Source of the DNA: Shimia aestuarii
GTDB lineage: Bacteria > Pseudomonadota > Alphaproteobacteria > Rhodobacterales > Rhodobacteraceae
Assembly (NCBI RefSeq): GCF_900114635.1
Contig: NZ_FOTQ01000001.1
Span: 992,001-1,056,000, forward strand
Direction: 5' to 3'
Length of the DNA stretch: 64,000 nucleotides
The notes under the pieces were generated by a model, which made no database searches, was not told the origin of the DNA, and saw nothing but the letters and a program-made list of their open reading frames with translations. Shown piece by piece: positions 53,595-63,045 of the stretch. The translations under genes were made by a program, and so were the position numbers. Within the stretch, counting starts at the first letter, position 1. The number at the start of each line of letters is the position of its first letter.

Positions 53595-55151
53595 TTAGCC
53601 GCGACGCCACAGCCACATGGCGTTGTTCTCGTGCTTGCCGGTGTCTTCCCCGATCAGCACGTCACCATTATCCAGAACCAGAATGTTGTCGGGGTTCGAG
53701 ATATTGTCGAGCGCACAGGCGTTGGCGCCGTTGTTCTTGTCATAGGGACCACCGGCGACGGCGGGCACCATCATGCCGACGTTATAGTTGGCATCGAGCT
53801 TCATCTCATAGACCACGCCGCATTTGTTCTGGGACACCTGAATGTCACCCGCATCGTCCGACATACCTTTTTCCACGGCGGACATGGCCATGTACATGTA
53901 AGGCACCGAGCCGTTCTTGGCGGCGTCAAGGTTGATGTTCACGCCTTCCATCTTGCGGAACTCGGCCGTGGCGCCCTTGGCCACCGCCGCTTTGCGCGAT
54001 TCAAGGAAGGCCACCCGGTTGTCCCGCGCTTCCCCAATGGCCCATTCCGCGACCTCGGCGTCGGAGATATAGCTGTTTTCCCCGGCCACATAATCATCCT
54101 GCGAGATCCCGTCATACTGCGCGATCCAGCTTTCGATTTCGGTGTTGGAGCCATGCGCCAGTTCGATCCAGCTGATCTGGAAACCGGTGGTGGCCGAATC
54201 TGCCCCCGGCTCGCCCAGCTGCGTCGCCTTGGCCGCATAAAGCGTGCCTGCGCTCATGTCGCCTGCCGTATCCGCCACAAACTTGTAGAACACCACGTCC
54301 GTGCCATCGTCGGACAGGTACACGGTGCGCTGATCCGGCATGACCACTGCGTTCTCATGGCTGAAACGCCCTTGGGCAAAAAGCTTGACCGGAGTGGCCG
54401 TGCCCGCCGGGTCGGTGATCTCCACTATATAGCCATAGCGATAGGGGTTGGGATAGGCGCCGACATAGCTCTCCAGCGCCTCGACCCCGCCGATGTATTT
54501 GTACTCGGGATTGTTCCAGTCGGCGGTGGTGTCGAAATAGAGCTCTTCCGAGGTGAGCGGCGTGCCCCACGGGCTGAGCGTGCCGAAACAGTTCACCCAT
54601 GTGCCCTGCACCCCTGAGAAATCCAGCATCTTCGCGTCGGTTTCATCCACGCGCCACATCCCGTCCGCGGCGCGGCTCATCTTGACGCGGGACATGCCGC
54701 CGGGGCGGTCTTCCCAGTTGGTAAAGAGATACCCGACGTCATCACCGGTCGGAACAAAGGCATTGAAATCCGGATCGTTGGAAATCTTGATCTCGCCACC
54801 GGCTCCAACGATATGCCCGATCCGACCAAAATCGCCTTCCTGAACGAGAATCTGGTACGTCCCCATGCTGCTCTTGACCACGGCCTTGTCGTCATCGCTG
54901 GTCGGCACGGCCAGTTCACCCGCCGCAAAATCGGCATTGGCAATCACACCGACCGTGGCTTTGGCAAAGTCGCTGGGCAGGTCCGACGCCGGGTGCTGCA
55001 CGTTGAAAAAGAGGTCGTCGCCCTGAAGGAACATGCCGGTGATTTCACCGCCGACAGGCACGGTGGCGACGCGGGTCAGCGTGTCGGCCATTGCCGCAGA
55101 GGTCAGGCAAGTCGACGTCGCCAGAACAGCAATCAGATGGGTCGGCTTCAT
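53595..55151 (-). CDS. exported DUF839 (PhoX-like) beta-propeller protein
   Basis: Protein of 518 residues similar to PhoX/DUF839. Sec signal peptide about 1-22 (ending SAAMA). There is no twin-arginine motif, unlike true PhoX. Conserved parts are GTWVNCFGTLSPWGTPLTSEE, RYGYIVEITDPAGTATPVKL, GRFSHENAVVMPDQRTVYLSDDGTDVVFYKF and NPDNILVLDNGDVLIGEDT. PhoX enzymes are Ca2+/Fe-dependent phosphatases. Here it could be a phosphatase or only a beta-propeller. Start at 55151 has AAGGA upstream. Probably co-transcribed with the diheme cytochrome. Confidence 0.8.
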   Translation of the reverse strand: MKPTHLIAVLATSTCLTSAAMADTLTRVATVPVGGEITGMFLQGDDLFFNVQHPASDLPSDFAKATVGVIANADFAAGELAVPTSDDDKAVVKSSMGTYQILVQEGDFGRIGHIVGAGGEIKISNDPDFNAFVPTGDDVGYLFTNWEDRPGGMSRVKMSRAADGMWRVDETDAKMLDFSGVQGTWVNCFGTLSPWGTPLTSEELYFDTTADWNNPEYKYIGGVEALESYVGAYPNPYRYGYIVEITDPAGTATPVKLFAQGRFSHENAVVMPDQRTVYLSDDGTDVVFYKFVADTAGDMSAGTLYAAKATQLGEPGADSATTGFQISWIELAHGSNTEIESWIAQYDGISQDDYVAGENSYISDAEVAEWAIGEARDNRVAFLESRKAAVAKGATAEFRKMEGVNINLDAAKNGSVPYMYMAMSAVEKGMSDDAGDIQVSQNKCGVVYEMKLDANYNVGMMVPAVAGGPYDKNNGANACALDNISNPDNILVLDNGDVLIGEDTGKHENNAMWLWRRG

Positions 55152-55259
55152 AATAGGCATCCTTGAAATTCGGTCCAATTTGGCGCGGACCCTAGGCAGA
55201 GTATACTACAGCTCTGTGACAGGGCCTTGTCAGGGATATGAAACCCGGCGCAGACGCGA

Positions 55260-56516
55260 CTAGCCCGTGATCCGTTTCATCACCTCAAGAAACTTGGCCA
55301 CTTCCTGCACAGAGTTATAGTGGCACATCGACACCCGAACACAGCTGTCCAATCCCAGCGGGGTCAGGATATTGCCGGAATAATGATCGTCCTTGCGCAG
55401 ATGGGTGCGGATGCCTTCGGCGTTCAGCCGCGCAACCACCTCGACCGATGGCACCCCATCGACAACGAGCGACGCCAGCCCCTCGCGCGCCGGGTTGTCG
55501 ATACCGCCAATGATCGTGACCTTCTCCATCTCGGCCAGACCGGGCAGGTTGCCGGTGCCATGGATCATCGCGTGGCAGAGGGCCGCCTCCTGTGCATGGA
55601 TCGCCTCTCCCGCTGCGACGAATTTCGAGCGCCGGTCCGTGGCGTCGCTCACCTGCCCCCCAAGCCATTCGAAATATCCCACCACATCCGACATGGTGGC
55701 ATAGGCGCCCGTGTCGCGCGTGCCCATTTCCCAGTTATCTTCCGGCCCGCCGATCAGGCTGTCATGGGGCAAGGCCGTCAGGCGGTCCGAAATCCACGCC
55801 ACGCCATAGCCATGCCGCGAGAACACCTTGTAGGGCGAGATCACGTAGCCATCCGCGCCATAAGCCGTCAGGTCGATTCGGCCATGCGCGGCGTGCTGGA
55901 TTCCGTCGATGATGACGAAACACTCGGGTGCCACGGCACGGATCGCGTCTACGACGCTTGCCACATCAACGCCCATGCCCGTCACCGGCGATGTGTGCAC
56001 AATGGTCGCCACGCGTGTGTCCGCAGTCACGGCGGCGGCATAGGCCTCGGCCCCCACGGTCCCCGTGGCATCGTCATGCGCCACCAGCACATGCTCCAGC
56101 CCGGCAACCCGCGCCCAGCGCGCCGCCGCACTGCGTGTTGCGGGGTGTTCCAGCGTCGTGCCAAGCACGATGCCGTTCCCCTGCCCGACCCCGAGACAGA
56201 TATTCATGATGAGGCGGAACAGAAGTTCGGTTCCACTCTCGCCCACGAAGAACTGTCCGCCCGGCGCGTTCATGAAGGCGGCCATGTCCTCGCGCGCGCT
56301 GGCAATGGTGCGCACCAGCGCATGACTGCCCGGATTGTCCCGCCCCTGGTTGTCGGGAATGGCGGCATAGCGGGTCGAGGTTTCCACAACCGATTTCAGC
56401 GTCAGCGCGCCCCCGGCATTTTCGAAGAAGACGCGCTCTCCCTGTTCGGGACAGGCCTCCACCTGCGCAAATCGCGCGCGGATCTGGGACAGAAGATCGG
56501 GGGTGATCCGGGTCAT
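55260..56516 (-). CDS. class V aminotransferase family protein (cysteine desulfurase-like)
   Basis: PLP enzyme of 418 residues of fold-type I. It has FFENAGGALT near residue 31, CFVIIDGIQHAAHGRIDL for the cofactor Asp, and the Schiff-base Lys in VISPYKVFSRHGYG. No sulfur-carrier gene lies nearby, and the motif around the expected catalytic Cys loop is not typical of IscS/SufS. It may be an isopenicillin-epimerase-like or other lyase. Start at MTRITPDLL (56516). Divergent from the porin gene. Confidence 0.75.
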   Translation of the reverse strand: MTRITPDLLSQIRARFAQVEACPEQGERVFFENAGGALTLKSVVETSTRYAAIPDNQGRDNPGSHALVRTIASAREDMAAFMNAPGGQFFVGESGTELLFRLIMNICLGVGQGNGIVLGTTLEHPATRSAAARWARVAGLEHVLVAHDDATGTVGAEAYAAAVTADTRVATIVHTSPVTGMGVDVASVVDAIRAVAPECFVIIDGIQHAAHGRIDLTAYGADGYVISPYKVFSRHGYGVAWISDRLTALPHDSLIGGPEDNWEMGTRDTGAYATMSDVVGYFEWLGGQVSDATDRRSKFVAAGEAIHAQEAALCHAMIHGTGNLPGLAEMEKVTIIGGIDNPAREGLASLVVDGVPSVEVVARLNAEGIRTHLRKDDHYSGNILTPLGLDSCVRVSMCHYNSVQEVAKFLEVMKRITG

Positions 56517-56727
56517 GTGCGTTTCCTTGTGCCGTTCGTAAGTCAGACCTACGCAAAAATCCGCCAACGCGCAGCAGAATTTGTTGTCTCAAAGCGACAA
56601 TCTCTGGCGCATTATCCCCGTGTCTCTGGTCCCCGGGCCAGCGATCAGGTTTAGAAGGCGCACGGGCCGCGCGTCTTGATTGGAAGACGCCCATGACCCA
56701 TCCCACAACCAGAAGAGATTCAACGCC

Positions 56728-57837
56728 ATGTCCGCGCCGATCAAAGCCCCGTTCATTGCCGCCGCACTGCTTGCCGCCACGTCGACCTCCGCCCTTGCAG
56801 AATACCGCTGGGAGACCTCGGGCGGTGGCAGTTTCCAGTTTTACGGTCAGTTCGACCCGGCCTACCTGTCCTTTGACGACGGCGTTTCAACAAAGGACGG
56901 CATCGTCGACAACACCAATTCGAACAGCCGCGTCGGCATCTGGTTCCGCCAGCCCACCGACAACGGCGAATTCGCCATCAACCTTGAATCCTCGTTTGGC
57001 CTGCGCCCCTCTGCGGGGATGACCCAGGGCTTCACCCCGGATGCCGCCAACTGGCGCCGCACGAACATCCGTAAGGTCGAGGCGATCTGGAAATCCGACC
57101 AGTACGGCACCTTCTTCCTGGGCCAGGGCAGCATGTCCAGCGACAGCGCAGCAAACAAGGATCTGTCGGGCACCACGCTCGTGCTCTACAACTCGATTCC
57201 CGACACCGCCGGTGCCTTCCGCTTTCGCACCACTGCAGGCGCACTGACCACGAAGACCATCGCGCAGGCGTTTGGCAGCTTTGACGGCGGGCGCAAGGGC
57301 CGCATCCGCTATGACACCCCGGCCTACAAGGGCTTCAAACTGTCGGTGAGCTATGGCGAAGAAGTGCTTGCCAAGAACGTCAACCAGGAGGTGACGGATG
57401 TGGGCATTCACTATGCGCGCCAGATTGGCGCCTACAAGCTTGCGGGCGGCTTGGCGTATTCGCACAACGAGTTTGGCAACGGCACCAAACGCCGCGATAC
57501 GATCGGCTCGTTCAGTGCCCTGCATGACTCGGGTTGGAACGTCACCGTCGCCGCTGGCGACCGTCGCGAGACGGGGCACTATGTCTATGGCAAGATCGGC
57601 TATCAGGCGGACTGGTTGGCGGCGGGCAAGACCGCGCTTGCGATCGACTATTATTCAGGTCAGGACAAGACTTCTGCCGGGTCCGAGTCGGATTCGGTGG
57701 GCATCGGCGTAGTTCAGAACTTTGACCGCGCCCGTGTGCAGGCCTATCTGGGCTATCGTCAGTACAGCCTGAACGAAACCGGCGTAACCTATCGCGATGC
57801 ATCGTCCGTGATGTTCGGCGCACGCTGGCAGTTCTGA
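56728..57837 (+). CDS. outer-membrane porin
   Basis: Exported beta-barrel protein of 369 residues. Signal peptide about 1-24 (ending TSALA). The mature start is YRWETSGGGSFQFYGQFDPAY. Alternating aromatic/charged strands run throughout and the last residue is Phe (GARWQF), as in outer-membrane barrels. It resembles alphaproteobacterial porins. Start at the ATG at 56728 with AGAAGAG upstream. Confidence 0.84.
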   Translation: MSAPIKAPFIAAALLAATSTSALAEYRWETSGGGSFQFYGQFDPAYLSFDDGVSTKDGIVDNTNSNSRVGIWFRQPTDNGEFAINLESSFGLRPSAGMTQGFTPDAANWRRTNIRKVEAIWKSDQYGTFFLGQGSMSSDSAANKDLSGTTLVLYNSIPDTAGAFRFRTTAGALTTKTIAQAFGSFDGGRKGRIRYDTPAYKGFKLSVSYGEEVLAKNVNQEVTDVGIHYARQIGAYKLAGGLAYSHNEFGNGTKRRDTIGSFSALHDSGWNVTVAAGDRRETGHYVYGKIGYQADWLAAGKTALAIDYYSGQDKTSAGSESDSVGIGVVQNFDRARVQAYLGYRQYSLNETGVTYRDASSVMFGARWQF

Positions 57838-57854
57838 CGCACCCCTGAACAGAA

Positions 57855-57887
57855 CGCGCCCGGCCTGCGCAAAGGCAGCCGGGCGCG
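57855..57887 (+). terminator. terminator after porin
   Basis: Perfect 10-bp stem CGCGCCCGGC (57855-57864) / GCCGGGCGCG (57878-57887) with 13-base loop, 18 bases after the stop. The T run is poor. Confidence 0.65.
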
Positions 57888-57938
57888 CATGCTCGAATTT
57901 GACCACCCGGCAAACTCGCCGAAACGGGCAGCCCGATG

Positions 57939-59132
57939 TTACGTGACCCTTGAAACCGTCTGGTATTTTGGGTCCCGCCAAAGCTCCTGCGTGATCACGT
58001 CTTCAATGATTTTCGCTGCGGCGATCACGTCGCCCTCGTCGATGTACAAGGGTGTGAAGCCAAACCGCATGATGTTGGGCGCGCGAAAATCGCCGATCAC
58101 GCCACGATCAATGAGCGCCTGCATCGCCGCATAGCCGTGCTCGAACCCGAACGACACCTGCGAACCGCGCAGCGCGGCATCACGCGGCGAGGCCAGTTCC
58201 AGCCGCGGACAGCGCGCCTCGACTTCCTTGATGAACAGATCACACAGGCGCATCGACGCGGCGCGCAAATCGGCCATGTCTACGCCTTCCCACACCTTGA
58301 GCGCCTCTTGTAGCACCGACAATTGCAGGATCGCAGGAGTGCCGACGCGCATGCGTTCGGTCGACATGGCCGGGCGGTAATTGCGCTCCATTGCAAAGGG
58401 CGCATCATGACCAAGCCACCCCGACAACGCTGGCTGTACCTTGGTCGCAAGATCCGGGCGCACATAGATAAAGGCCGGGGCGCCGGGCCCGCCGTTGAGG
58501 TATTTATAGGTACAGCCCACTGCGAATTCCGCGTTGCTGGCTGTCAGATCCACCGGCACCGCGCCCGCCGAATGGGCCAGATCCCAGATCATCACCGCGC
58601 CCATGTCATGCGCGCGCTGCGTGATCGCCGCCATGTCATGCATCCGCCCCGAGCGATAGTCGACCTGCGTGAGCATCACCACGGCCACTTCTTCGGTGAT
58701 GGCCTCCATCACGTCTTCAGGCGCGGGTGTGCGCAGCTCGTACCCCTTGTCGATGGTCCCGATCAGCCCCTCGGCCATATAAAGGTCAGACGGGAAGTTG
58801 CCGTTGTCCGAGAGGATCACCCGACGGTCCGGGCGCATCTTCAGGGCGGCGGCAAGAGCCTGGTACACCTTGATCGAGAGGGTATCGCCAGTAGCCACCG
58901 ACCCGGCAGGCGCGCCCAGAAGCCCCGCCAGCGTATCACCCAAGTCCTGCGGCAAGGCCATCCACCCGGCTGTGTTCCACGCCCGGATCAACTGCTGCCC
59001 CCATTCCTCGCGGATCACGCGCGTGGCACGCTCAGCTGCCCCTTTGGGCAGAACACCCAGCGAGTTGCCATCAAGATAGATGACCCCTTCGGGGATATCG
59101 AACAGCTCTTTTCTTGGCAGTGTCACACCCAT
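57939..59132 (-). CDS. kynU: kynureninase
   Basis: PLP enzyme of 397 residues that cleaves kynurenine to anthranilate and alanine. It has YLDGNSLGVLP, the PLP-Asp region MIWDLAHSAGAVPVDL and the Schiff-base Lys in GCTYKYLNGGPGAPAF. Substrate-binding segment WLGHDAPFAME is also present. It starts two bases after the kynA stop codon and is probably coupled to it. Confidence 0.92.
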   Translation of the reverse strand: MGVTLPRKELFDIPEGVIYLDGNSLGVLPKGAAERATRVIREEWGQQLIRAWNTAGWMALPQDLGDTLAGLLGAPAGSVATGDTLSIKVYQALAAALKMRPDRRVILSDNGNFPSDLYMAEGLIGTIDKGYELRTPAPEDVMEAITEEVAVVMLTQVDYRSGRMHDMAAITQRAHDMGAVMIWDLAHSAGAVPVDLTASNAEFAVGCTYKYLNGGPGAPAFIYVRPDLATKVQPALSGWLGHDAPFAMERNYRPAMSTERMRVGTPAILQLSVLQEALKVWEGVDMADLRAASMRLCDLFIKEVEARCPRLELASPRDAALRGSQVSFGFEHGYAAMQALIDRGVIGDFRAPNIMRFGFTPLYIDEGDVIAAAKIIEDVITQELWRDPKYQTVSRVT

Positions 59133-59134
59133 GA

Positions 59135-59974
59135 TCACAATTCTCCTCGCAGATGCCAAAGTTCGGGAAACAGTTCGACGCTTAACATCTTACGCAAATA
59201 TTGCACACCCGAAGTTCCCCCTGTCCCGCGCTTGAACCCGATCACCCGTTCCACCGTGGTCACATGGTTGAACCGCCAGCGTCGGAAATAATCCTCAAGG
59301 TCCACAAGCTTCTCGCCCAGTTCGTAAAGGGTCCAATGGGCATCGACATCTTCATAAACAATCTTCCAGCGCGCCTGAACTTCTGGAATCGCCTCATGAG
59401 GCGCGTTGAGCTGGGGCGCGGGCGGGGTGGCATCCGGGCCGTCCAGTTCGCGGTACAAAAGGGCAATCACCTCGTCATAAAAACTCGGACGCGCCAGTTC
59501 CGCCGACAGAACGTGGTGCACGTCCGGCACATGCTCATGCGGCTTCAGAAGGTTCGGGTTCCGGTTCCCCAGCACATACTCGATCATCCTGTATTGCCAA
59601 GACTGGAACCCACTCGACGGCCCCAGGGCCTCGCGAAACCGCGTGTAATCGGCAGGCGTCATGGTGCGAAGCACATCCCACGCGCTGTTGAGCTGTTCAA
59701 AAATCCGGCTCACTCGGGCCAGCATCTTGAACATATGCGCCATGTCGCCGTCGACCAGCGCCTGCCGCGCCGCGCCCAGTTCATGTATGGCCAGTTTCAT
59801 CCACAATTCGCTGGTCTGGTGCTGGATGATGAACAGCAATTCGTCATGGGCGCCGGAAAGTGGGAACTGCTGGTCCAGCAACGCGTCCAGATGGAGATAG
59901 TCGCCATAGGACATCGCATCCACAAAGGACATCTTCGCGCCGTCCCGGCTTGGGTCAAAGGGGGGCTTGGTCAT
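59135..59974 (-). CDS. kynA: tryptophan 2,3-dioxygenase
   Basis: Heme enzyme of 279 residues that opens the indole ring of tryptophan. It has MSYGDYLHLDALL, the substrate-contact HDELLFIIQHQTSELWMKL and the proximal-His region RWRFNHVTTVERVIGFKRGTGGTSG near the end. Together with kynU it degrades tryptophan to anthranilate. A kynurenine formamidase is not in the window. Confidence 0.95.
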   Translation of the reverse strand: MTKPPFDPSRDGAKMSFVDAMSYGDYLHLDALLDQQFPLSGAHDELLFIIQHQTSELWMKLAIHELGAARQALVDGDMAHMFKMLARVSRIFEQLNSAWDVLRTMTPADYTRFREALGPSSGFQSWQYRMIEYVLGNRNPNLLKPHEHVPDVHHVLSAELARPSFYDEVIALLYRELDGPDATPPAPQLNAPHEAIPEVQARWKIVYEDVDAHWTLYELGEKLVDLEDYFRRWRFNHVTTVERVIGFKRGTGGTSGVQYLRKMLSVELFPELWHLRGEL

Positions 59975-60219
59975 GTGTCTTCCCGCAATCGAAAAGGTTG
60001 GAATGTCCCGGTCTCGGCCAAGGTCGGAACCGCGATGGCGGCTATGGACCGGGGATAACTATGGGATTCGATGACCGCTTTGACATGGTTTTGCAAGGGT
60101 TACGCCATGGCGGGTGATCCCCCTTCCCCTTGGCTGAGAACCCGGCACACCATAGGATTGCGGGTGTCCCACAATGTGCCACAGGACCGCCACTGCAGCT
60201 TGCCTCCGGCCGGAGCTCC
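59975..60219. other. intergenic region upstream of kynA
   Basis: 245 bases with no gene I can support. It holds the promoter of the leftward kynA-kynU pair and the 3' end of the SDR-like gene. A GGCTGAGAA stretch (60132-60140) is the only riboswitch-like word. Confidence 0.5.
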
Positions 60220-60978
60220 TCAATTTTCACCCACCGACGGGCTGAGCACTTGACCGTTAATCGCGCCCGCTTCTTCGGAACACAACCAAAGCGCCGCAGC
60301 GGCAATTTCGTCTGTCCGATTGAATTGGCGCTGCGGGCTGATCTGCTGCAAGGCGGCCTTTGCCTTGTCCAACTCCAACCCGGCTTTTTCCACGATATCG
60401 GATCGCGACAGGTCCATGATCCGGGATTCCACATAGCCGGGGCAAATCGCATTGACCGTGATCCCGCTCGTATCCAGCTCAATCGCTACTGCCAGCGTCA
60501 GCCCGACCACCCCAAATCCGGCGGCGCAATCGCCGCTGACACAGGGGGAGCCCTTCAACCCGGCCATCGAGGCCACCGCGATCAGCCGCCCCCAGTCATG
60601 CCGGCGCATGTCGGCCAACCCGGCCTGCCAGCAGTGAACCACGCTCTTGAGATTGACCGCTAGCGAAGCATCCAGTTGCTCGTTCGTCATCTCCTCAAAT
60701 GGCACGCGCTCCCCGCCCTCGGGAGCGGCAACCACGATCTCAACGGTACCGTTCAGCCCCCGCGCCTGGCGAAACGCATCCCCGACGGCGTCCCGGTCGG
60801 TCACGTCACATGTCACCCAGCCAATGGCCTTGTGCTGCTTCGCAACCTCCCGCAAAGGTGCTTCGCGCCTGCCCAACACCGTCACCCGCGCCCCGGCATG
60901 GGCCAGCACCTCTGCGATTGCTGCCCCCGCCCCGGAACCGCCCTCGCTTACGATGGCATGTTTGTCGGCAATGCTCAT
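60220..60978 (-). CDS. short-chain dehydrogenase-like protein lacking the catalytic Tyr/Lys
   Basis: SDR-fold protein of 252 residues. The dinucleotide loop is altered (SEGGSGAG in place of TGGxxGIG). The catalytic Asn109 and Ser137 remain, but the YxxxK pair is replaced: Asp150 and Gly154 in SGDCAAGFG where active SDRs have SAYCAAKHG. The rest, including ITVNAICPGYVESRIM, is family-like. It is therefore probably not a normal oxidoreductase. It could be a binding protein, or a decaying gene. No frameshift or stop is seen. Confidence 0.8.
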   Translation of the reverse strand: MSIADKHAIVSEGGSGAGAAIAEVLAHAGARVTVLGRREAPLREVAKQHKAIGWVTCDVTDRDAVGDAFRQARGLNGTVEIVVAAPEGGERVPFEEMTNEQLDASLAVNLKSVVHCWQAGLADMRRHDWGRLIAVASMAGLKGSPCVSGDCAAGFGVVGLTLAVAIELDTSGITVNAICPGYVESRIMDLSRSDIVEKAGLELDKAKAALQQISPQRQFNRTDEIAAAALWLCSEEAGAINGQVLSPSVGEN

Positions 60979-61341
60979 ATCCGGATCACCTCCGCTTCAC
61001 GATTGAAAAGGGCACCCAAACCCCTTGCCCAGGGTTCGACCCCGGCCCTGATTTGGAGTTGACCCGCCGGACCTTGCCCCTCGGACCATTGTCCGAACAC
61101 TCTTGTCACACAAGCCCTCACAAACATGACAAAGGGGGTTTCCTGACTTGTGGCCATGGTAGGCCAAGCCAGATTTTGCTTCAGGCTTGAAGCTCAATAT
61201 TTGAAATGCCGAAAATCCCCAAGCCGAACAGGCTGGATTCCAATACCGATGCAATACCGACATGATACCGACGTAACACCGACGCGCCCAAAACTGCGAT
61301 TTGCGCCAATGGCAGATCCCGTGTAAGACGGCCCTCTTATC
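60979..61341. other. 363-base intergenic region upstream of the U32 peptidase gene
   Basis: No supported gene. It contains a TPsiC-like word GGTTCGACCC (61033-61042) without a tRNA around it, and the third 11-bp repeat array at 61246-61289, about 50 bases before the U32 start. Confidence 0.6.
61246..61289 (+). repeat. 11-bp iterated direct repeat, array 3
   Basis: Four units in exact 11-base register: CCGATGCAATA, CCGACATGATA, CCGACGTAACA, CCGACGCGCCC. Matches arrays 1 and 2. It lies 53 bases upstream of the first possible start codon of the U32 gene. Confidence 0.8.
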
Positions 61342-63012
61342 ATGGATGCGCGACTCATGACCCAGAAAAAATCCGAACTCCTGATGCCTGCGGGCAACCT
61401 GCGAAAACTCAAGATGGCGGTGCTTTACGGTGCCGATGCCGTCTATCTTGGCACGCCTGACCTGTCGCTCAGGACCAAGTCGGAATTCTCTCTGGAAGAG
61501 GTGATCGAGGGCGTCGAGTTCTGCCACGCGCATGGCCGCCGCGCCTACCTCACGCTCAATTTGTTTAGTCATAACAAAGATATACCCAAGCTCGACGAAT
61601 ATATCGACACGGTACGCAAGGTGAAGCCTGACGGGCTGATCATTTCCGATCCCGGTGTGTTCCAGTTCGTGCGCGAACGCGCCCCCGAAATCCCGCTGCA
61701 CGTTTCGACACAGGCCAATATCGCCTCGTGGCTGACCACACAGTTCTGGCAGTCCCAAGGCGCCGACCTGGTGGTTCTGGCACGCGAAGTCTCGTTTCCG
61801 GAACTGGAAGAAATCCGCGAAAAATGTCCTGATATCAAGCTCGAAGCCTTCATCCACGGCGCCATGTGCATGACCTATTCCGGTCGCTGCCTGTTGTCGA
61901 ACTTCATGGCCGAGCGTGGCGCGAACCAGGGCAACTGTGCCAACTCCTGCCGCTGGAACTACAAGTTCCACATGCGCCTCAAGGATGGCACCGTGCAGGA
62001 ACTGATCGTCGACGAAGACAACCTGCACATGTTCGAGTTTCTGCTGGAAGAAGGCGTGCGGCCCGGTGAATTTCTCCCCATTCAAGAGGATGAACGCGGC
62101 AGTTATATCCTGAATTCCAAGGACTTGTGCTTGATGCCCAAGCTTGACGACTATCTGCGGATTGGCGTGGATAGTCTCAAGGTCGAGGGGCGTGGCAAGT
62201 CGGAATACTATGCCGCCATCGTCGCCCGCGCTTATCGCATGGCGATTGATGACTATTACGCGGACCCCGAAAACTGGAACGCGGCCGACTATATGGAAGA
62301 GCTCGAAACGGTTGGAAACCGCGGCTATACGCTCGCCTTCCACAAGGGCCGACTGACCAACCTCGCCCACGGCTATGAGCAGACACAGGCCATTGCCCAG
62401 TGGGAATATGCCGGGTTCGTCACCGAGGTGAAGGACGATGCCTTCTTTGTCGAAGTGAAGAACAAACTAGAGCCGGGCGACGTGATCGAGATTGTCTCGC
62501 CGGTGGCCCGCAACACGATTCTTCTGCGCGGTTACGAATACGAAGTGGCTGAGACCGGTGAGAAAAAAGAGGTTATCCACGGCTCGACAAAAACCGTGAT
62601 CCGCCTGCCGTTTTCTCTTTTTGAACAAGAAGATATGGACGATCTGCGGCACAACTTCCCGCCGATGACCGTGCTGCGCAAGGAGCGCGCGCTGACTGAG
62701 GAACAGTGGAAACGGCTGCAACTCGACAAGACGGCGCTGGCGATGGAGGTCAAGGATTCCACGAACGAAACCGCCTATAAACGCCGCCGCGATGCGCTGG
62801 TCGAGGCAATCGAGGCCGACACCAATACGCGCCGTTTCAAGACCAACCGCAAAGGCACCGAAGGCTGTTGCGGCAAGGGGTGCAACGGCTGTCTGATCTT
62901 CTGGCAGGACGACATGTACGCCCACGCCCGCGAAGTGCTCAAAGAGCGCAAGCAAGGCGCGATGTTGACCAAGGCCGAAGCCGCCGCGTTCAAGCTGCCG
63001 GCGGCGGAATGA
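61342..63012 (+). CDS. U32 family peptidase (TrhP/RlhA-like)
   Basis: Protein of 556 residues. Family signature EAFIHGAMCMTYSGRC lies near residue 172, with LMPAGNLRKLKMAVLYGADAVYLG at the N terminus. The C terminus carries a Cys-rich GCCGKGCNGC that could hold a cluster. Relatives hydroxylate tRNA or rRNA rather than cleave proteins. The Met at 61357 is an alternative start. Confidence 0.88.
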   Translation: MDARLMTQKKSELLMPAGNLRKLKMAVLYGADAVYLGTPDLSLRTKSEFSLEEVIEGVEFCHAHGRRAYLTLNLFSHNKDIPKLDEYIDTVRKVKPDGLIISDPGVFQFVRERAPEIPLHVSTQANIASWLTTQFWQSQGADLVVLAREVSFPELEEIREKCPDIKLEAFIHGAMCMTYSGRCLLSNFMAERGANQGNCANSCRWNYKFHMRLKDGTVQELIVDEDNLHMFEFLLEEGVRPGEFLPIQEDERGSYILNSKDLCLMPKLDDYLRIGVDSLKVEGRGKSEYYAAIVARAYRMAIDDYYADPENWNAADYMEELETVGNRGYTLAFHKGRLTNLAHGYEQTQAIAQWEYAGFVTEVKDDAFFVEVKNKLEPGDVIEIVSPVARNTILLRGYEYEVAETGEKKEVIHGSTKTVIRLPFSLFEQEDMDDLRHNFPPMTVLRKERALTEEQWKRLQLDKTALAMEVKDSTNETAYKRRRDALVEAIEADTNTRRFKTNRKGTEGCCGKGCNGCLIFWQDDMYAHAREVLKERKQGAMLTKAEAAAFKLPAAE

Positions 63013-63045
63013 TCTGCACGGAAAGCGTTTTTCAACGCCTTTGGG

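Noticed and set aside
60132-60140. TPP riboswitch (GGCTGAGAA)
   Set aside because: The other conserved TPP segments are missing and the downstream gene is not thiamine-related.
61033-61042. tRNA (GGTTCGACCC T-loop-like)
   Set aside because: No acceptor stem, anticodon arm or D-arm can be fitted around it.
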